A DNA stretch of 13,847 bases from JAKJEP01 sp964580995 (GTDB taxonomy: Bacteria; Planctomycetota; Phycisphaerae; Sedimentisphaerales; SM23-30), in contig CAZOMV010000130.1 of the NCBI GenBank assembly GCA_964580995.1, forward strand, positions 1 to 13,847, given 5' to 3'. Each line of letters begins with the position of its first letter. The first letter of the stretch is position 1. Positions 1-6,438 of the stretch are shown here, piece after piece. The translations under genes were made by a program, and so were the position numbers. Under the pieces are notes generated by a model. It did not search any database. It saw nothing but the letters and a program-made list of their open reading frames with translations, and was not told the DNA's origin.

Positions 1-1
1 A

Positions 2-61
2 CCGAGGTCTTCTGGAGTAAACCCAGGTGTTGCGCTTCAGATTGAAATTTTCGAGTACTGA
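2..61 (+). CDS. Possible C-terminal end of an upstream gene (partial)
   Basis: The second plus-strand frame is open from the window edge to a TGA at 59-61. It reads as a 19-residue tail ending in VALQIEIFEY, whose alternating hydrophobic pattern resembles a terminal beta strand. The other two plus frames close earlier. Nineteen open codons are easily reached by chance and no family can be recognised. It is listed only because the promoter-bearing gap that follows is what one expects after a gene end. The sequence left of the window would settle it. Confidence 0.25.
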   Translation, partial: PRSSGVNPGVALQIEIFEY

Positions 62-144
62 TTAAGGATTCAATTTCCTGGTTTTCAGGTATAAAAAGGG
101 GGATTTTCGGGCCGTAAAACGTGCTGCCGGTCGGGAAAAAGACC

Positions 145-171
145 TAAAGTTGAGTTGGGATATGCCGATAA
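145..171 (+). promoter_or_regulatory. Sigma-28 (FliA/WhiG-type) promoter
   Basis: The sequence has TAAAGTTG at 145-152, an 11-base spacer, then GCCGATAA at 164-171. The FliA consensus is TAAAGTTT-N11-GCCGATAA, so 15 of 16 specified bases match with the exact spacing. Transcription would start near 178 and run rightward. The first convincing gene downstream is the REC-HDOD regulator at 586, about 400 bases away. The promoter may therefore serve that gene through a long leader, or a short RNA ending near 284. The assignment rests on the consensus match alone. Confidence 0.7.
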
Positions 172-459
172 AGATATAGTACAGCATGTGATATAAGTAT
201 ATATACAAGAACGGTATTGCTCTATAAAACCGTTGAATTCCTCTCCGGTTTGTTCTGCTGGAGCTGCGGCGGTGCCGTCGTTTTGAAAGTATCATAAAAT
301 ACGGGAAGAGTCAGGATATGGAAACGATTTCCAGCCAGAGAAATCCAGGTTCGGAATACCATTTCCTGGTCGGGAACTTGTTGATCCATGTTGGCAAAAC
401 TCTGGTTATGACAGCGGCACGCCGGATCGATTCGAAGTGGAAACAAAAAATATGGCTTG

Positions 460-475
460 GGTGATTTCTATCACA
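460..475. promoter_or_regulatory. CRP/FNR-family operator-like palindrome
   Basis: GTGAT at 461-465 and ATCAC at 470-474 form a perfect inverted repeat around a 4-base centre. In CRP terms it reads GGTGA-N6-TCACA, nine of ten positions of the TGTGA-N6-TCACA consensus. In FNR terms it is GTGAT-N4-ATCAC against TTGAT-N4-ATCAA. It lies about 110 bases upstream of the REC-HDOD start, a plausible activator position. The same bases could fold as a 5-bp RNA hairpin, so the role is uncertain. Confidence 0.4.
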
Positions 476-491
476 AAACCAAAAGAGTCTG

Positions 492-533
492 GAACCCATC
501 CCGGCCCCACCTGCGTGGGCAAAGGCAGGGTTC
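492..533. repeat. Imperfect inverted repeat in the REC-HDOD leader
   Basis: GAACCC (492-497) pairs with GGGTTC (528-533). Inside it, CCCAC (506-510) pairs with GTGGG (515-519) around a CTGC loop, giving a two-tier stem separated by an internal loop. It ends about 50 bases before the REC-HDOD start codon. It could be a leader RNA structure or a REP-like dispersed palindrome. No poly-T tract follows directly, so an intrinsic terminator is unlikely. Only one full copy was seen in this window. Confidence 0.4.
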
Positions 534-585
534 TTGTTTTGCGGAGGACAGGTGTCTCGGGAGTGGACGCGGAGGGGAAAAACCA

Positions 586-2694
586 ATGAGCAAGAGAGTC
601 TTGTTTGTCGATGACGAACCCAATATTACCAGCGCCATGAAGCATCTGCTCCGCAAGGAGAAATATGACATTCTAAGTGCGACATCCGCGGGGGAAGCGC
701 TGGGAATGCTGGAAAAGCAGCCGGTGGATGTGATTGTTTCGGATGAACGGATGCCGGGTATGCCCGGATCACAGTTTTTAATGGGGGTCAAACAGAAATA
801 TCCGGAAACGATCCTGATGCTTTTGACCGGGAATGCCAGTTCCGAAGCGGCGGCGCGAGCGGTGAATGAAGTGGATGTCTATCGCTTTCTAAACAAGCCC
901 TGCAACGGTCTGGATTTACTCATTAATATTCGACGGGCGATACAATATAAGGAATTATTGCAAAGAGTTCGTTTATTGTTAAGAGTATCCACCGAGCAAA
1001 CCAAACTTTTGCATGATATCCAGAAAGATCACCCCGATATCCTGGGGAAGTATCTAAACAATACTCCGAAAATTATGGCAGATAGTCCACCGGATGATTT
1101 TCAAGCATTGTTGGCGAATATTGATAACGAACTTAATAAATCAGGTAAATTCATTTCTCTTAAAGAAGATTATCTTTGTCGGGATACCCGGGAAAACAAA
1201 TCGGGGTCGGAGGAAATTCAAAAATATTTTCCCCGTCAAAGCATCGAGCAGGAAGATCCATCAGGCCGCACTCCGATGCCGGAAACAACCACTAACCCGG
1301 GGGGGAAATACGCCAGCCCAATGAAAAACCGGTTGGTTACAAATCCAGCCCTGGCGGAGGAATCCAGATCGAACGATGAATTGGAAAATATAGAGAACCT
1401 TAACGATATTAAACCGATTATCAATCGTTCCGAAATATATGATCTTCTCGATAATGGCTGTGAATTAAAAGCTATGTCTTCGACCGTTGCCCAAATTCTT
1501 AAAATCACCCAGAATCCCCGCTGTTCGATCGACAATGTGGCACGCGTGGTAAAACAGGATCATGCCGTATCCCTTAAGATTTTGAAACTGGCCAATTCCA
1601 CGGTATATTCCCGGGGGGAGCCGGTGGATACCGTTAATAAAGCAATTATGAGAATCGGTTTAACACAAATTCGTCAGGTTGTGCTGAATATCAGTGTGAT
1701 TAATCAGTTTAATAATGAGGAAACCGGCATGCGAATCCGCATTCCTCAATTTTGGGAACATTCGATTGCCACCGGATTGATTTCTGCCGAGATAGTTCGC
1801 AGATTGGGAAAAAAAGAACCGGAAATCGAGGTGGCATTTACGAGGGGATTACTGCATGATGTGGGACGGCTGGTCTATGCGGATTTATTGGGTGACAAAT
1901 ATTGCGATATTCTGAAAATGGCCGAGCAATTGCAAATTCCGCTGGAACAGGTCGAATCGCAGATGTTGCTGGTGAATCATGCGGATGCGATTGACCGCGT
2001 TCTGCATAAATGGAATTTCCCTGATGATTTGATACATCCGATCGCTCTCCATCAGCTTTCAATAAGTGATATCCGACAAGTAACCGACCGATCCCTGGAT
2101 AAAACCGCCCCATTGGCTTTGGCAAACTGCCTGGCTCACGCCTTGTTTTTAGGCACGAGTGGAAATATGACATTATATCCTACAGAGGATTTTGCTTACG
2201 CGCTTCGATTGAAACCGGAATTTTTTAAATATGTGGAAGAAAAAATTCCAGGACAGACCGATGACATCAAATTCACCATGCTTGCCTATTCCGAACAGAA
2301 CGACTGGCCCCGACTGAGTGATGAAGTTGCCAGCCGGTTACATGATTCTTTCCGGCCGGTTTATCTCAGCCTGCAGCCGGAATTTGATGCCTTAAAAATA
2401 TTTTGTGGCCGCCTGACGAAGAACCAGGAGGAAGAATCCCCCAACATAGGTATCATTCACATCCATTCGGGCCGGGAACGAGTGCCGCTTACCACGCGGT
2501 TCAAGGACTTGGAAATCGAGGCAGGTTCGGTTCGCCTACCTCTTATCATTTTTTCTCCCAAGGGAGATATTATGCTGGAAGATCGTTTTATGCAGAACCG
2601 CAGTTATAAATTGCTGCCCTTTCCGGTATCGATTTCCAGCATTGTCGATTCCTTTAATTCATTGGTCCCTCTATGTGAATCTGCCTCCGTGTAA
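586..2694 (+). CDS. Response regulator with HDOD output domain (REC-HDOD-pseudoREC)
   Basis: This is a 702-residue signalling protein. Residues 1-115 are a receiver domain with the full phosphorylation set: acidic pair D9/D10, phospho-acceptor D53 in VIVSDERMPG, T81, and K104 in FLNKP. A long polar, probably disordered linker follows (about 125-275). An HDOD domain occupies about 281-480, with the HD motif at H424-D425 in GLLHDVGRLV. The last 110 residues look like a receiver fold lacking the phospho-acceptor aspartate. The ATG at 586 is preferred over an upstream in-frame ATG at 457. It has a GGAGGGG ribosome site at 571-577, and the receiver fold begins right at it. HDOD proteins are non-enzymatic relatives of HD-GYP domains, often tied to motility, chemotaxis or stress signalling. 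The cognate kinase is not in this window. The gene ends convergent to prfA. Confidence 0.9.
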   Translation: MSKRVLFVDDEPNITSAMKHLLRKEKYDILSATSAGEALGMLEKQPVDVIVSDERMPGMPGSQFLMGVKQKYPETILMLLTGNASSEAAARAVNEVDVYRFLNKPCNGLDLLINIRRAIQYKELLQRVRLLLRVSTEQTKLLHDIQKDHPDILGKYLNNTPKIMADSPPDDFQALLANIDNELNKSGKFISLKEDYLCRDTRENKSGSEEIQKYFPRQSIEQEDPSGRTPMPETTTNPGGKYASPMKNRLVTNPALAEESRSNDELENIENLNDIKPIINRSEIYDLLDNGCELKAMSSTVAQILKITQNPRCSIDNVARVVKQDHAVSLKILKLANSTVYSRGEPVDTVNKAIMRIGLTQIRQVVLNISVINQFNNEETGMRIRIPQFWEHSIATGLISAEIVRRLGKKEPEIEVAFTRGLLHDVGRLVYADLLGDKYCDILKMAEQLQIPLEQVESQMLLVNHADAIDRVLHKWNFPDDLIHPIALHQLSISDIRQVTDRSLDKTAPLALANCLAHALFLGTSGNMTLYPTEDFAYALRLKPEFFKYVEEKIPGQTDDIKFTMLAYSEQNDWPRLSDEVASRLHDSFRPVYLSLQPEFDALKIFCGRLTKNQEEESPNIGIIHIHSGRERVPLTTRFKDLEIEAGSVRLPLIIFSPKGDIMLEDRFMQNRSYKLLPFPVSISSIVDSFNSLVPLCESASV

Positions 2695-2769
2695 TGGCAT
2701 ACAATCATACAAATCCATGCGATAGGGATTCAAACCGATCGGATGTCCGGTGCCAGTGGGTGGAGAATC

Positions 2770-3870
2770 TTATAAACTCTCCAGTCGCTGCTGTTTGTCA
2801 TATTCGATCAGGGCGTTGACCAGTTCGTCCATTTCGCCCATGATGATTTTGTCTAGGCTGTACAAGGAAAGGTTGATCCGGTGGTCGGTGAGCCGGTTTT
2901 GGGGGAAATTATAGGTTCGGATACGCTGCGACCGGTCGCCGGAGCCGATCATGGTTTTGCGCGTTTCGGAGCGTTCGGCCCGTTTCTGCTGTTCATACAG
3001 GTCATAGACGCGGCTGCGAAGTATACGCCAGGCCTTGGCCCGGTTTTTATGCTGGCTTTTCTCATCCTGCATGCTCACGGTGATCCCCGTGGGGATATGT
3101 TCGAGCTTGATAGCGGAACTGACCTTGTTGACATTCTGGCCGCCCGGTCCGCTGGCCCGGCAGACATGCTCGATAACCTCGTCTTTTTTGATGTCAATTT
3201 CCAGTTCTTCTGGTTCCGGCAAAACGGCCACCGTGGCGGCGGAAGTGTGAATTCGCCCCTGGGCTTCGGTTTCCGGCACCCGCTGGACGCGGTGCCCGCC
3301 GCCTTCATAACCCAGGGCCTGCCAGACCCCTTCCCCTTTTACGCTGAAAATGATTTCGCGAAAACCGCCCTTTTCCGTGGTGGAAAAGTCCATCTGTTCC
3401 ATTTTCCAGCCGCGTTTTTCGGCATACCGCGTGTACATACCATACAGGTCACGGGCAAAAAGCGATGCCTCATCGCCGCCTGTACCGGCCCGGACTTCCA
3501 CGATAATCGAACCGATGGTCGCGTCCTGTGACATGACCAGTTTTTCTTTGGCCCGGTTCAAAGCTTTCTGAGACTTATCATTCAGATTTTTTAATTCTTC
3601 CGCTGCCAGTTCCTGCATTTCCGGATCGACGGTTCCCTCCCCAAGCAAGGTTTCTGTGTCTTGATATTGATGCCGGAGTTCGAGATACAGTCGGTATAAA
3701 TTGACCATTTCCTTCAGATTGCCGTGTTCTTTGGCGATCTGAACGAATTGAGCGGAAAACCCGGAGGTTGCGGGATCGTTCATCTGCGATTCCAACTCTT
3801 CAAACCGCTGGTTCATTTTTCCCAGTTTCGCGAGAACTCGTTCGTCGGTAACTGTCAGGGTAATTGCCAT
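2770..3870 (-). CDS. prfA: Peptide chain release factor 1 (RF1)
   Basis: A 366-residue class I release factor that terminates translation at UAA and UAG. The GGQ motif that triggers peptidyl-tRNA hydrolysis is at 243-245 within GPGGQNVNKVSS. The codon-recognition tripeptide is PET at 199-201 in HRVQRVPETEAQGRIHTSA, the PxT form typical of RF1 rather than the SPF of RF2. Length is normal for the family. The ATG at 3870 is chosen because TAGGTTGA lies just upstream; the GTG at 3891 lies inside the terminator hairpin and is unlikely. The gene follows rpmE on the same strand, a common bacterial order. The methyltransferase gene prmC/hemK, frequently next after prfA, is absent: the next gene is the convergent REC-HDOD gene. 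It stops with TAA. Confidence 0.97.
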   Translation of the reverse strand: MAITLTVTDERVLAKLGKMNQRFEELESQMNDPATSGFSAQFVQIAKEHGNLKEMVNLYRLYLELRHQYQDTETLLGEGTVDPEMQELAAEELKNLNDKSQKALNRAKEKLVMSQDATIGSIIVEVRAGTGGDEASLFARDLYGMYTRYAEKRGWKMEQMDFSTTEKGGFREIIFSVKGEGVWQALGYEGGGHRVQRVPETEAQGRIHTSAATVAVLPEPEELEIDIKKDEVIEHVCRASGPGGQNVNKVSSAIKLEHIPTGITVSMQDEKSQHKNRAKAWRILRSRVYDLYEQQKRAERSETRKTMIGSGDRSQRIRTYNFPQNRLTDHRINLSLYSLDKIIMGEMDELVNALIEYDKQQRLESL

Positions 3871-3879
3871 GGTCAACCT

Positions 3880-3927
3880 AAAAAAAAACACGCTGACTGG
3901 GATAAACTCAGAACCTCAGGCAGCGTG
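3880..3927 (-). terminator. Intrinsic terminator between rpmE and prfA
   Basis: Read on the minus strand, CACGCTG (3927-3921) and CAGCGTG (3895-3889) form a perfect 7-bp stem. It extends inward past one mismatch by CTG/CAG, and is followed at once by nine T residues (3888-3880). This is a canonical Rho-independent terminator. It ends only nine bases before the prfA start codon, and the prfA ribosome site directly abuts the T run. It may therefore act as an attenuator limiting readthrough from rpmE into prfA. Confidence 0.85.
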
Positions 3928-3944
3928 ATTGGTTTTTCGAATAG

Positions 3945-4163
3945 CTAGTTAGCGGCTTTGCCGTATTTTCCGCCATATTTCTTCTGGAATTTTTCGATTC
4001 GACCGGCGGTATCGACAAATTTTTGCTTGCCGGTGTAAAAAGGATGGCAGGCAGAACAGATTTCCACATGGATTTCTGAAATGGTCGAGCGTGTGACAAA
4101 CTCATTGCCGCAGCCGCATTTCACCTTGGCTTCAACATACTTGGGATGAATATCTTTTTTCAC
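3945..4163 (-). CDS. rpmE: 50S ribosomal protein bL31, zinc-binding type
   Basis: A 72-residue large-subunit ribosomal protein of full family length. Cysteines C16, C18 (in CGCGN), C36 and C39 (in CSACHPF) are the zinc-binding set of the C-plus form. Zinc-free paralogues, usually induced on zinc starvation, lack them. Translation starts at a GTG at 4163, with CAGGAG at 4178-4173 nine bases upstream. A sigma-70-like promoter lies about 45 bases before the start. The stop is TAG followed by C. The gene is the first of an rpmE-prfA pair separated by a terminator. No Zur-like operator was recognised. Confidence 0.97.
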   Translation of the reverse strand: MKKDIHPKYVEAKVKCGCGNEFVTRSTISEIHVEICSACHPFYTGKQKFVDTAGRIEKFQKKYGGKYGKAAN

Positions 4164-4208
4164 GTCTATTTACTCCTGTTACTCATACGATCACCAGTAA
4201 AACAACGC

Positions 4209-4237
4209 ATTTTACTTGCAAGAATGATAAATGTAAA
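4209..4237 (-). promoter_or_regulatory. Sigma-70-type promoter of rpmE
   Basis: On the minus strand TTTACA (4237-4232) and TAAAAT (4214-4209) are separated by 17 bases. Each hexamer matches 5 of 6 positions of TTGACA/TATAAT at the optimal spacing. Transcription would start near 4202, giving a leader of about 40 bases that contains the CAGGAG ribosome site of rpmE. Confidence 0.65.
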
Positions 4238-4446
4238 ACAAAATATTTTCCACAAACCGGATAATATCCCATTATTAGCAGGGGCAGAGACCGCGGCGGC
4301 CGGGATGGGACATAAGATTATATGAAATAATGAATTATGGTAGCAAAGGGGTTGATTTTCAATGTTTTTTTCTGTTCTGGCCCCGATAATTTCGATATAT
4401 TATTTGCTCGTGTTAGTTATTTTACAAATACCGGAGTAGCTTGGAA

Positions 4447-6300
4447 ATGCCTGAAAAAAGCGTTGTGGAATTGCTGTATTGTTTTTCATTCAGCCAGTAC
4501 CAAACCGATGGCAAGCTGAATAATGTTATGGAAGTTCTGCACCATGTCCAGGCGCGGAGGGTGTGTCTGCGTCTGGTCGATCCGGATCTGGATGAGCTTA
4601 TGCTGGATCATGCGTTGCTGACGGGGAGGCTGGAGCGGTTGCGGGCAGTGGTTTCCAAATGTAAACGGGAGGGCATCGCTGCGGAACTGATTTTGCCGGG
4701 TTTACTTACCGGACGGAAGGAAGATTTTTCCCGGTGGCAGAACTATTTGAAGGAAATGTATCATCAGGCAGCCCGGATTCCGGTCCGAAGGATTTGGGCG
4801 GATGATTCCCTGGTGAATCGAGGTGGGCCTGAGGGGGGAAACAAAATTTCCGGGATTAAACTTTTGCGGCTGGCCCGAACCGTCAGCCGGTCCGTTTTTT
4901 CCATACGCAGCAATGTACAACTGGGCCTTATTGCCGCCTGGCCGGTCTGTTATCAGCGATGTTCCACTAATGCAAATCAGATAGCAACCGAATTGGCAGG
5001 GATCAAAAAGCCCATGCTCGCGCAAACGCAAATGTTTCAGTCGGATCAGGACCGGATTGGAATATTACAGGCGGGTCAGAATGTCGCTACTGCCGGTGCC
5101 CGGCTTTCCGGGGAAAATCCAAACGGTTTTACTTTTTCTATATGTCGGAACAGCTTCGATCTGTTAGGAGTGATCGATCATTATGGGGCCGGCAGTTTTC
5201 ATAAAAGCGCTGAGGCCTCCCAGATGCAGATTAATCTGAATGCACTGTTTGGCCTGCGGCAAATTATGATCGACTGTTTTGATCAGGTTGGGACCGCCCC
5301 GGGAACGGAAAATCCGTATCTAGAGATACACAAAAAATATGCACGGTTTCTGAATAAACTTACACAATTGCTTGCTGATGTCCCCAGGCAGGCCGGTGTG
5401 CGAGTAGTGATAACAGATAAAACAGGTACGGATAATTGCTGGCCGCTTTTACTTTGGCGATCCGGCATTCCTGTAACGGTTGTTACACCGGATCAAATCA
5501 ATGACGATGACGATGACGCTACCTATATTCTCACCGGTAAAACGCCCGGCCAGTTAAGCCGAAAACAGTTGGACAAGGTATTTGAGCAGGGGGTACTCCT
5601 GGATGCCTTGGCTGCCGAGGTGATTCAGAAAATGAATCGGTCGGAATTATTGGGCTTGAAAGTGGCAGGTCCGATTCCGGATGTGCTGGTGGAAATTTTT
5701 TCCGATCAAACCTTTGCGGCTCCGTATTATGGGTACCGGGTGCTGCTGAAGAATCAACTTCAACCACGGGATTATCGGCTTCTGCAGCCTGTGCACCCCG
5801 ATGTCCGGGCGGTGACGACATTATTGCGGAAAAATTCCCTGCCTGACACAGCGGGGATTGTCCTGTTTGATCATAGAAAGAAAAATCAGCGGGCTGCGGT
5901 TTTGCCTTACAGCTTAAACCTGGATACTTATCCCCTTTTGCTCGGAACGGAAAGACAGCGGCATCTGTATGATATTTTCAACTGGCTGCTGCGGCATCGG
6001 CTTTCGGGGTTTGTGGAAAACACTCCCGATCTGGTTCCTTTTCTACTGCCCGATCCGAAACGAAAACGAATCCTACTAGTCCTGCTCAACGTCAGTTTCG
6101 ACTGGGCCGTCAATTCCCGGATTCGCCTGGCGCGAATCCCCTTTGCCGTCAAACGGGTTCGACATCTGACCGAACGGGGTAACCTGGAAGAGTCGCCCGG
6201 CTTGCGGCTGCATGCCTGCCTCGATTATCACTATCTCCAATTGACTCCCGACACCGCCGTGCCGCCCATGCAAATGGCCGTTTTGCAGCTGGAAGGATAA
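4447..6300 (+). CDS. Glycoside-hydrolase-like TIM-barrel protein, substrate unknown
   Basis: A 617-residue soluble protein with no signal peptide or membrane segment. The first 310 residues look like a TIM barrel of the clan-A glycoside hydrolase type. Supporting segments are IWADD at 116-120 near a strand end, FTFSICRNSFD at 228-238, and a helix-strand unit at 252-284 (FHKSAEASQMQINLNALFGL followed by IMIDCFDQVGTAP). A strand-rich middle (318-365) with VRVVITDK and IPVTVV suggests a glutamine-amidotransferase-like domain, as in GH42 enzymes. The C-terminal 70 residues look like a beta-sandwich. Catalytic acids cannot be assigned with confidence, and family membership is inferred from pattern, not alignment. 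The ATG at 4447 has GGAG ten bases upstream; a TTG at 4441 is possible. A run of five aspartates (353-357) comes from three ATGACG hexamers at 5501-5518. It is a single gene, divergent from rpmE. Confidence 0.6.
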   Translation: MPEKSVVELLYCFSFSQYQTDGKLNNVMEVLHHVQARRVCLRLVDPDLDELMLDHALLTGRLERLRAVVSKCKREGIAAELILPGLLTGRKEDFSRWQNYLKEMYHQAARIPVRRIWADDSLVNRGGPEGGNKISGIKLLRLARTVSRSVFSIRSNVQLGLIAAWPVCYQRCSTNANQIATELAGIKKPMLAQTQMFQSDQDRIGILQAGQNVATAGARLSGENPNGFTFSICRNSFDLLGVIDHYGAGSFHKSAEASQMQINLNALFGLRQIMIDCFDQVGTAPGTENPYLEIHKKYARFLNKLTQLLADVPRQAGVRVVITDKTGTDNCWPLLLWRSGIPVTVVTPDQINDDDDDATYILTGKTPGQLSRKQLDKVFEQGVLLDALAAEVIQKMNRSELLGLKVAGPIPDVLVEIFSDQTFAAPYYGYRVLLKNQLQPRDYRLLQPVHPDVRAVTTLLRKNSLPDTAGIVLFDHRKKNQRAAVLPYSLNLDTYPLLLGTERQRHLYDIFNWLLRHRLSGFVENTPDLVPFLLPDPKRKRILLVLLNVSFDWAVNSRIRLARIPFAVKRVRHLTERGNLEESPGLRLHACLDYHYLQLTPDTAVPPMQMAVLQLEG

Positions 6301-6368
6301 AGAAATGGATAACGTGTATTTTTTGTTAGGTAATTTATTAGTGATACAGACTGTTCATCAAATAGAAG

Positions 6369-6420
6369 AATAAAAACACGAGTGAATGCTGTAACACATT
6401 CACTCATGTAAAGTTTTATT
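6369..6420. terminator. Bidirectional intrinsic terminator
   Basis: GAGTGAATG (6380-6388) pairs perfectly with CATTCACTC (6397-6405) around an 8-base loop. The flanks AATAAAA (6369-6375) and TTTTATT (6414-6420) are also complementary, giving a T-rich tail on either strand. It sits between the convergent glycoside-hydrolase-like and transketolase genes and can end both transcripts. Confidence 0.85.
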
Positions 6421-6438
6421 TGAAACAATCGAGTGATA

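Larger units (their letters stand above)
62..585. other. Long intergenic/leader region without a convincing gene
   Basis: This 524-base gap precedes the REC-HDOD gene. It holds a sigma-28-type promoter (145-171), a hairpin just downstream (AACGGT at 210-215 pairing with ACCGTT at 229-234), a small GC hairpin followed by TTTT (267-284), a CRP/FNR-like palindrome (461-474) and a larger inverted repeat (492-533). Open frames occur on both strands. They overlap one another, lack recognisable domains and mostly lack ribosome binding sites, so they are treated as spurious. The only plus-strand frame with a Shine-Dalgarno-like sequence is a 48-codon ORF at 318-464. Confidence 0.6.

Noticed and set aside
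318..464. A 48-codon plus-strand ORF downstream of the sigma-28 promoter with GGGAAGAG eight bases before its ATG
   Set aside because: It has no recognisable domain, signal peptide or membrane helix. This length is common by chance in a 500-base gap, and its end overlaps the CRP/FNR-like palindrome. Conservation would be needed.
311..645. Overlapping minus-strand ORFs of 79-91 codons across the REC-HDOD leader and start
   Set aside because: They overlap one another and the well-supported REC-HDOD start, have unlikely compositions, and share the GC-rich palindrome as coding sequence.
2712..2730. A small AATCC/GGATT hairpin between the convergent REC-HDOD and prfA genes as a terminator
   Set aside because: The stem is only five AT-rich pairs and no T tract follows on either strand.
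4298..4309. A 12-base sequence GGCCGGGATGGG whose reverse complement occurs at 495-506
   Set aside because: Several 12-base matches between strands are expected by chance in a window this size, and the flanks do not match.
4337..4519. A 60-codon plus-strand ORF upstream of the glycoside-hydrolase-like gene
   Set aside because: It overlaps the start of the supported gene in another frame, has no ribosome site, and shows low-information sequence.
5501..5518. Three tandem ATGACG hexamers as a phase-variation repeat
   Set aside because: The unit is six bases, so copy changes keep the frame. It only lengthens an aspartate run and three copies is too few for a variable tract.
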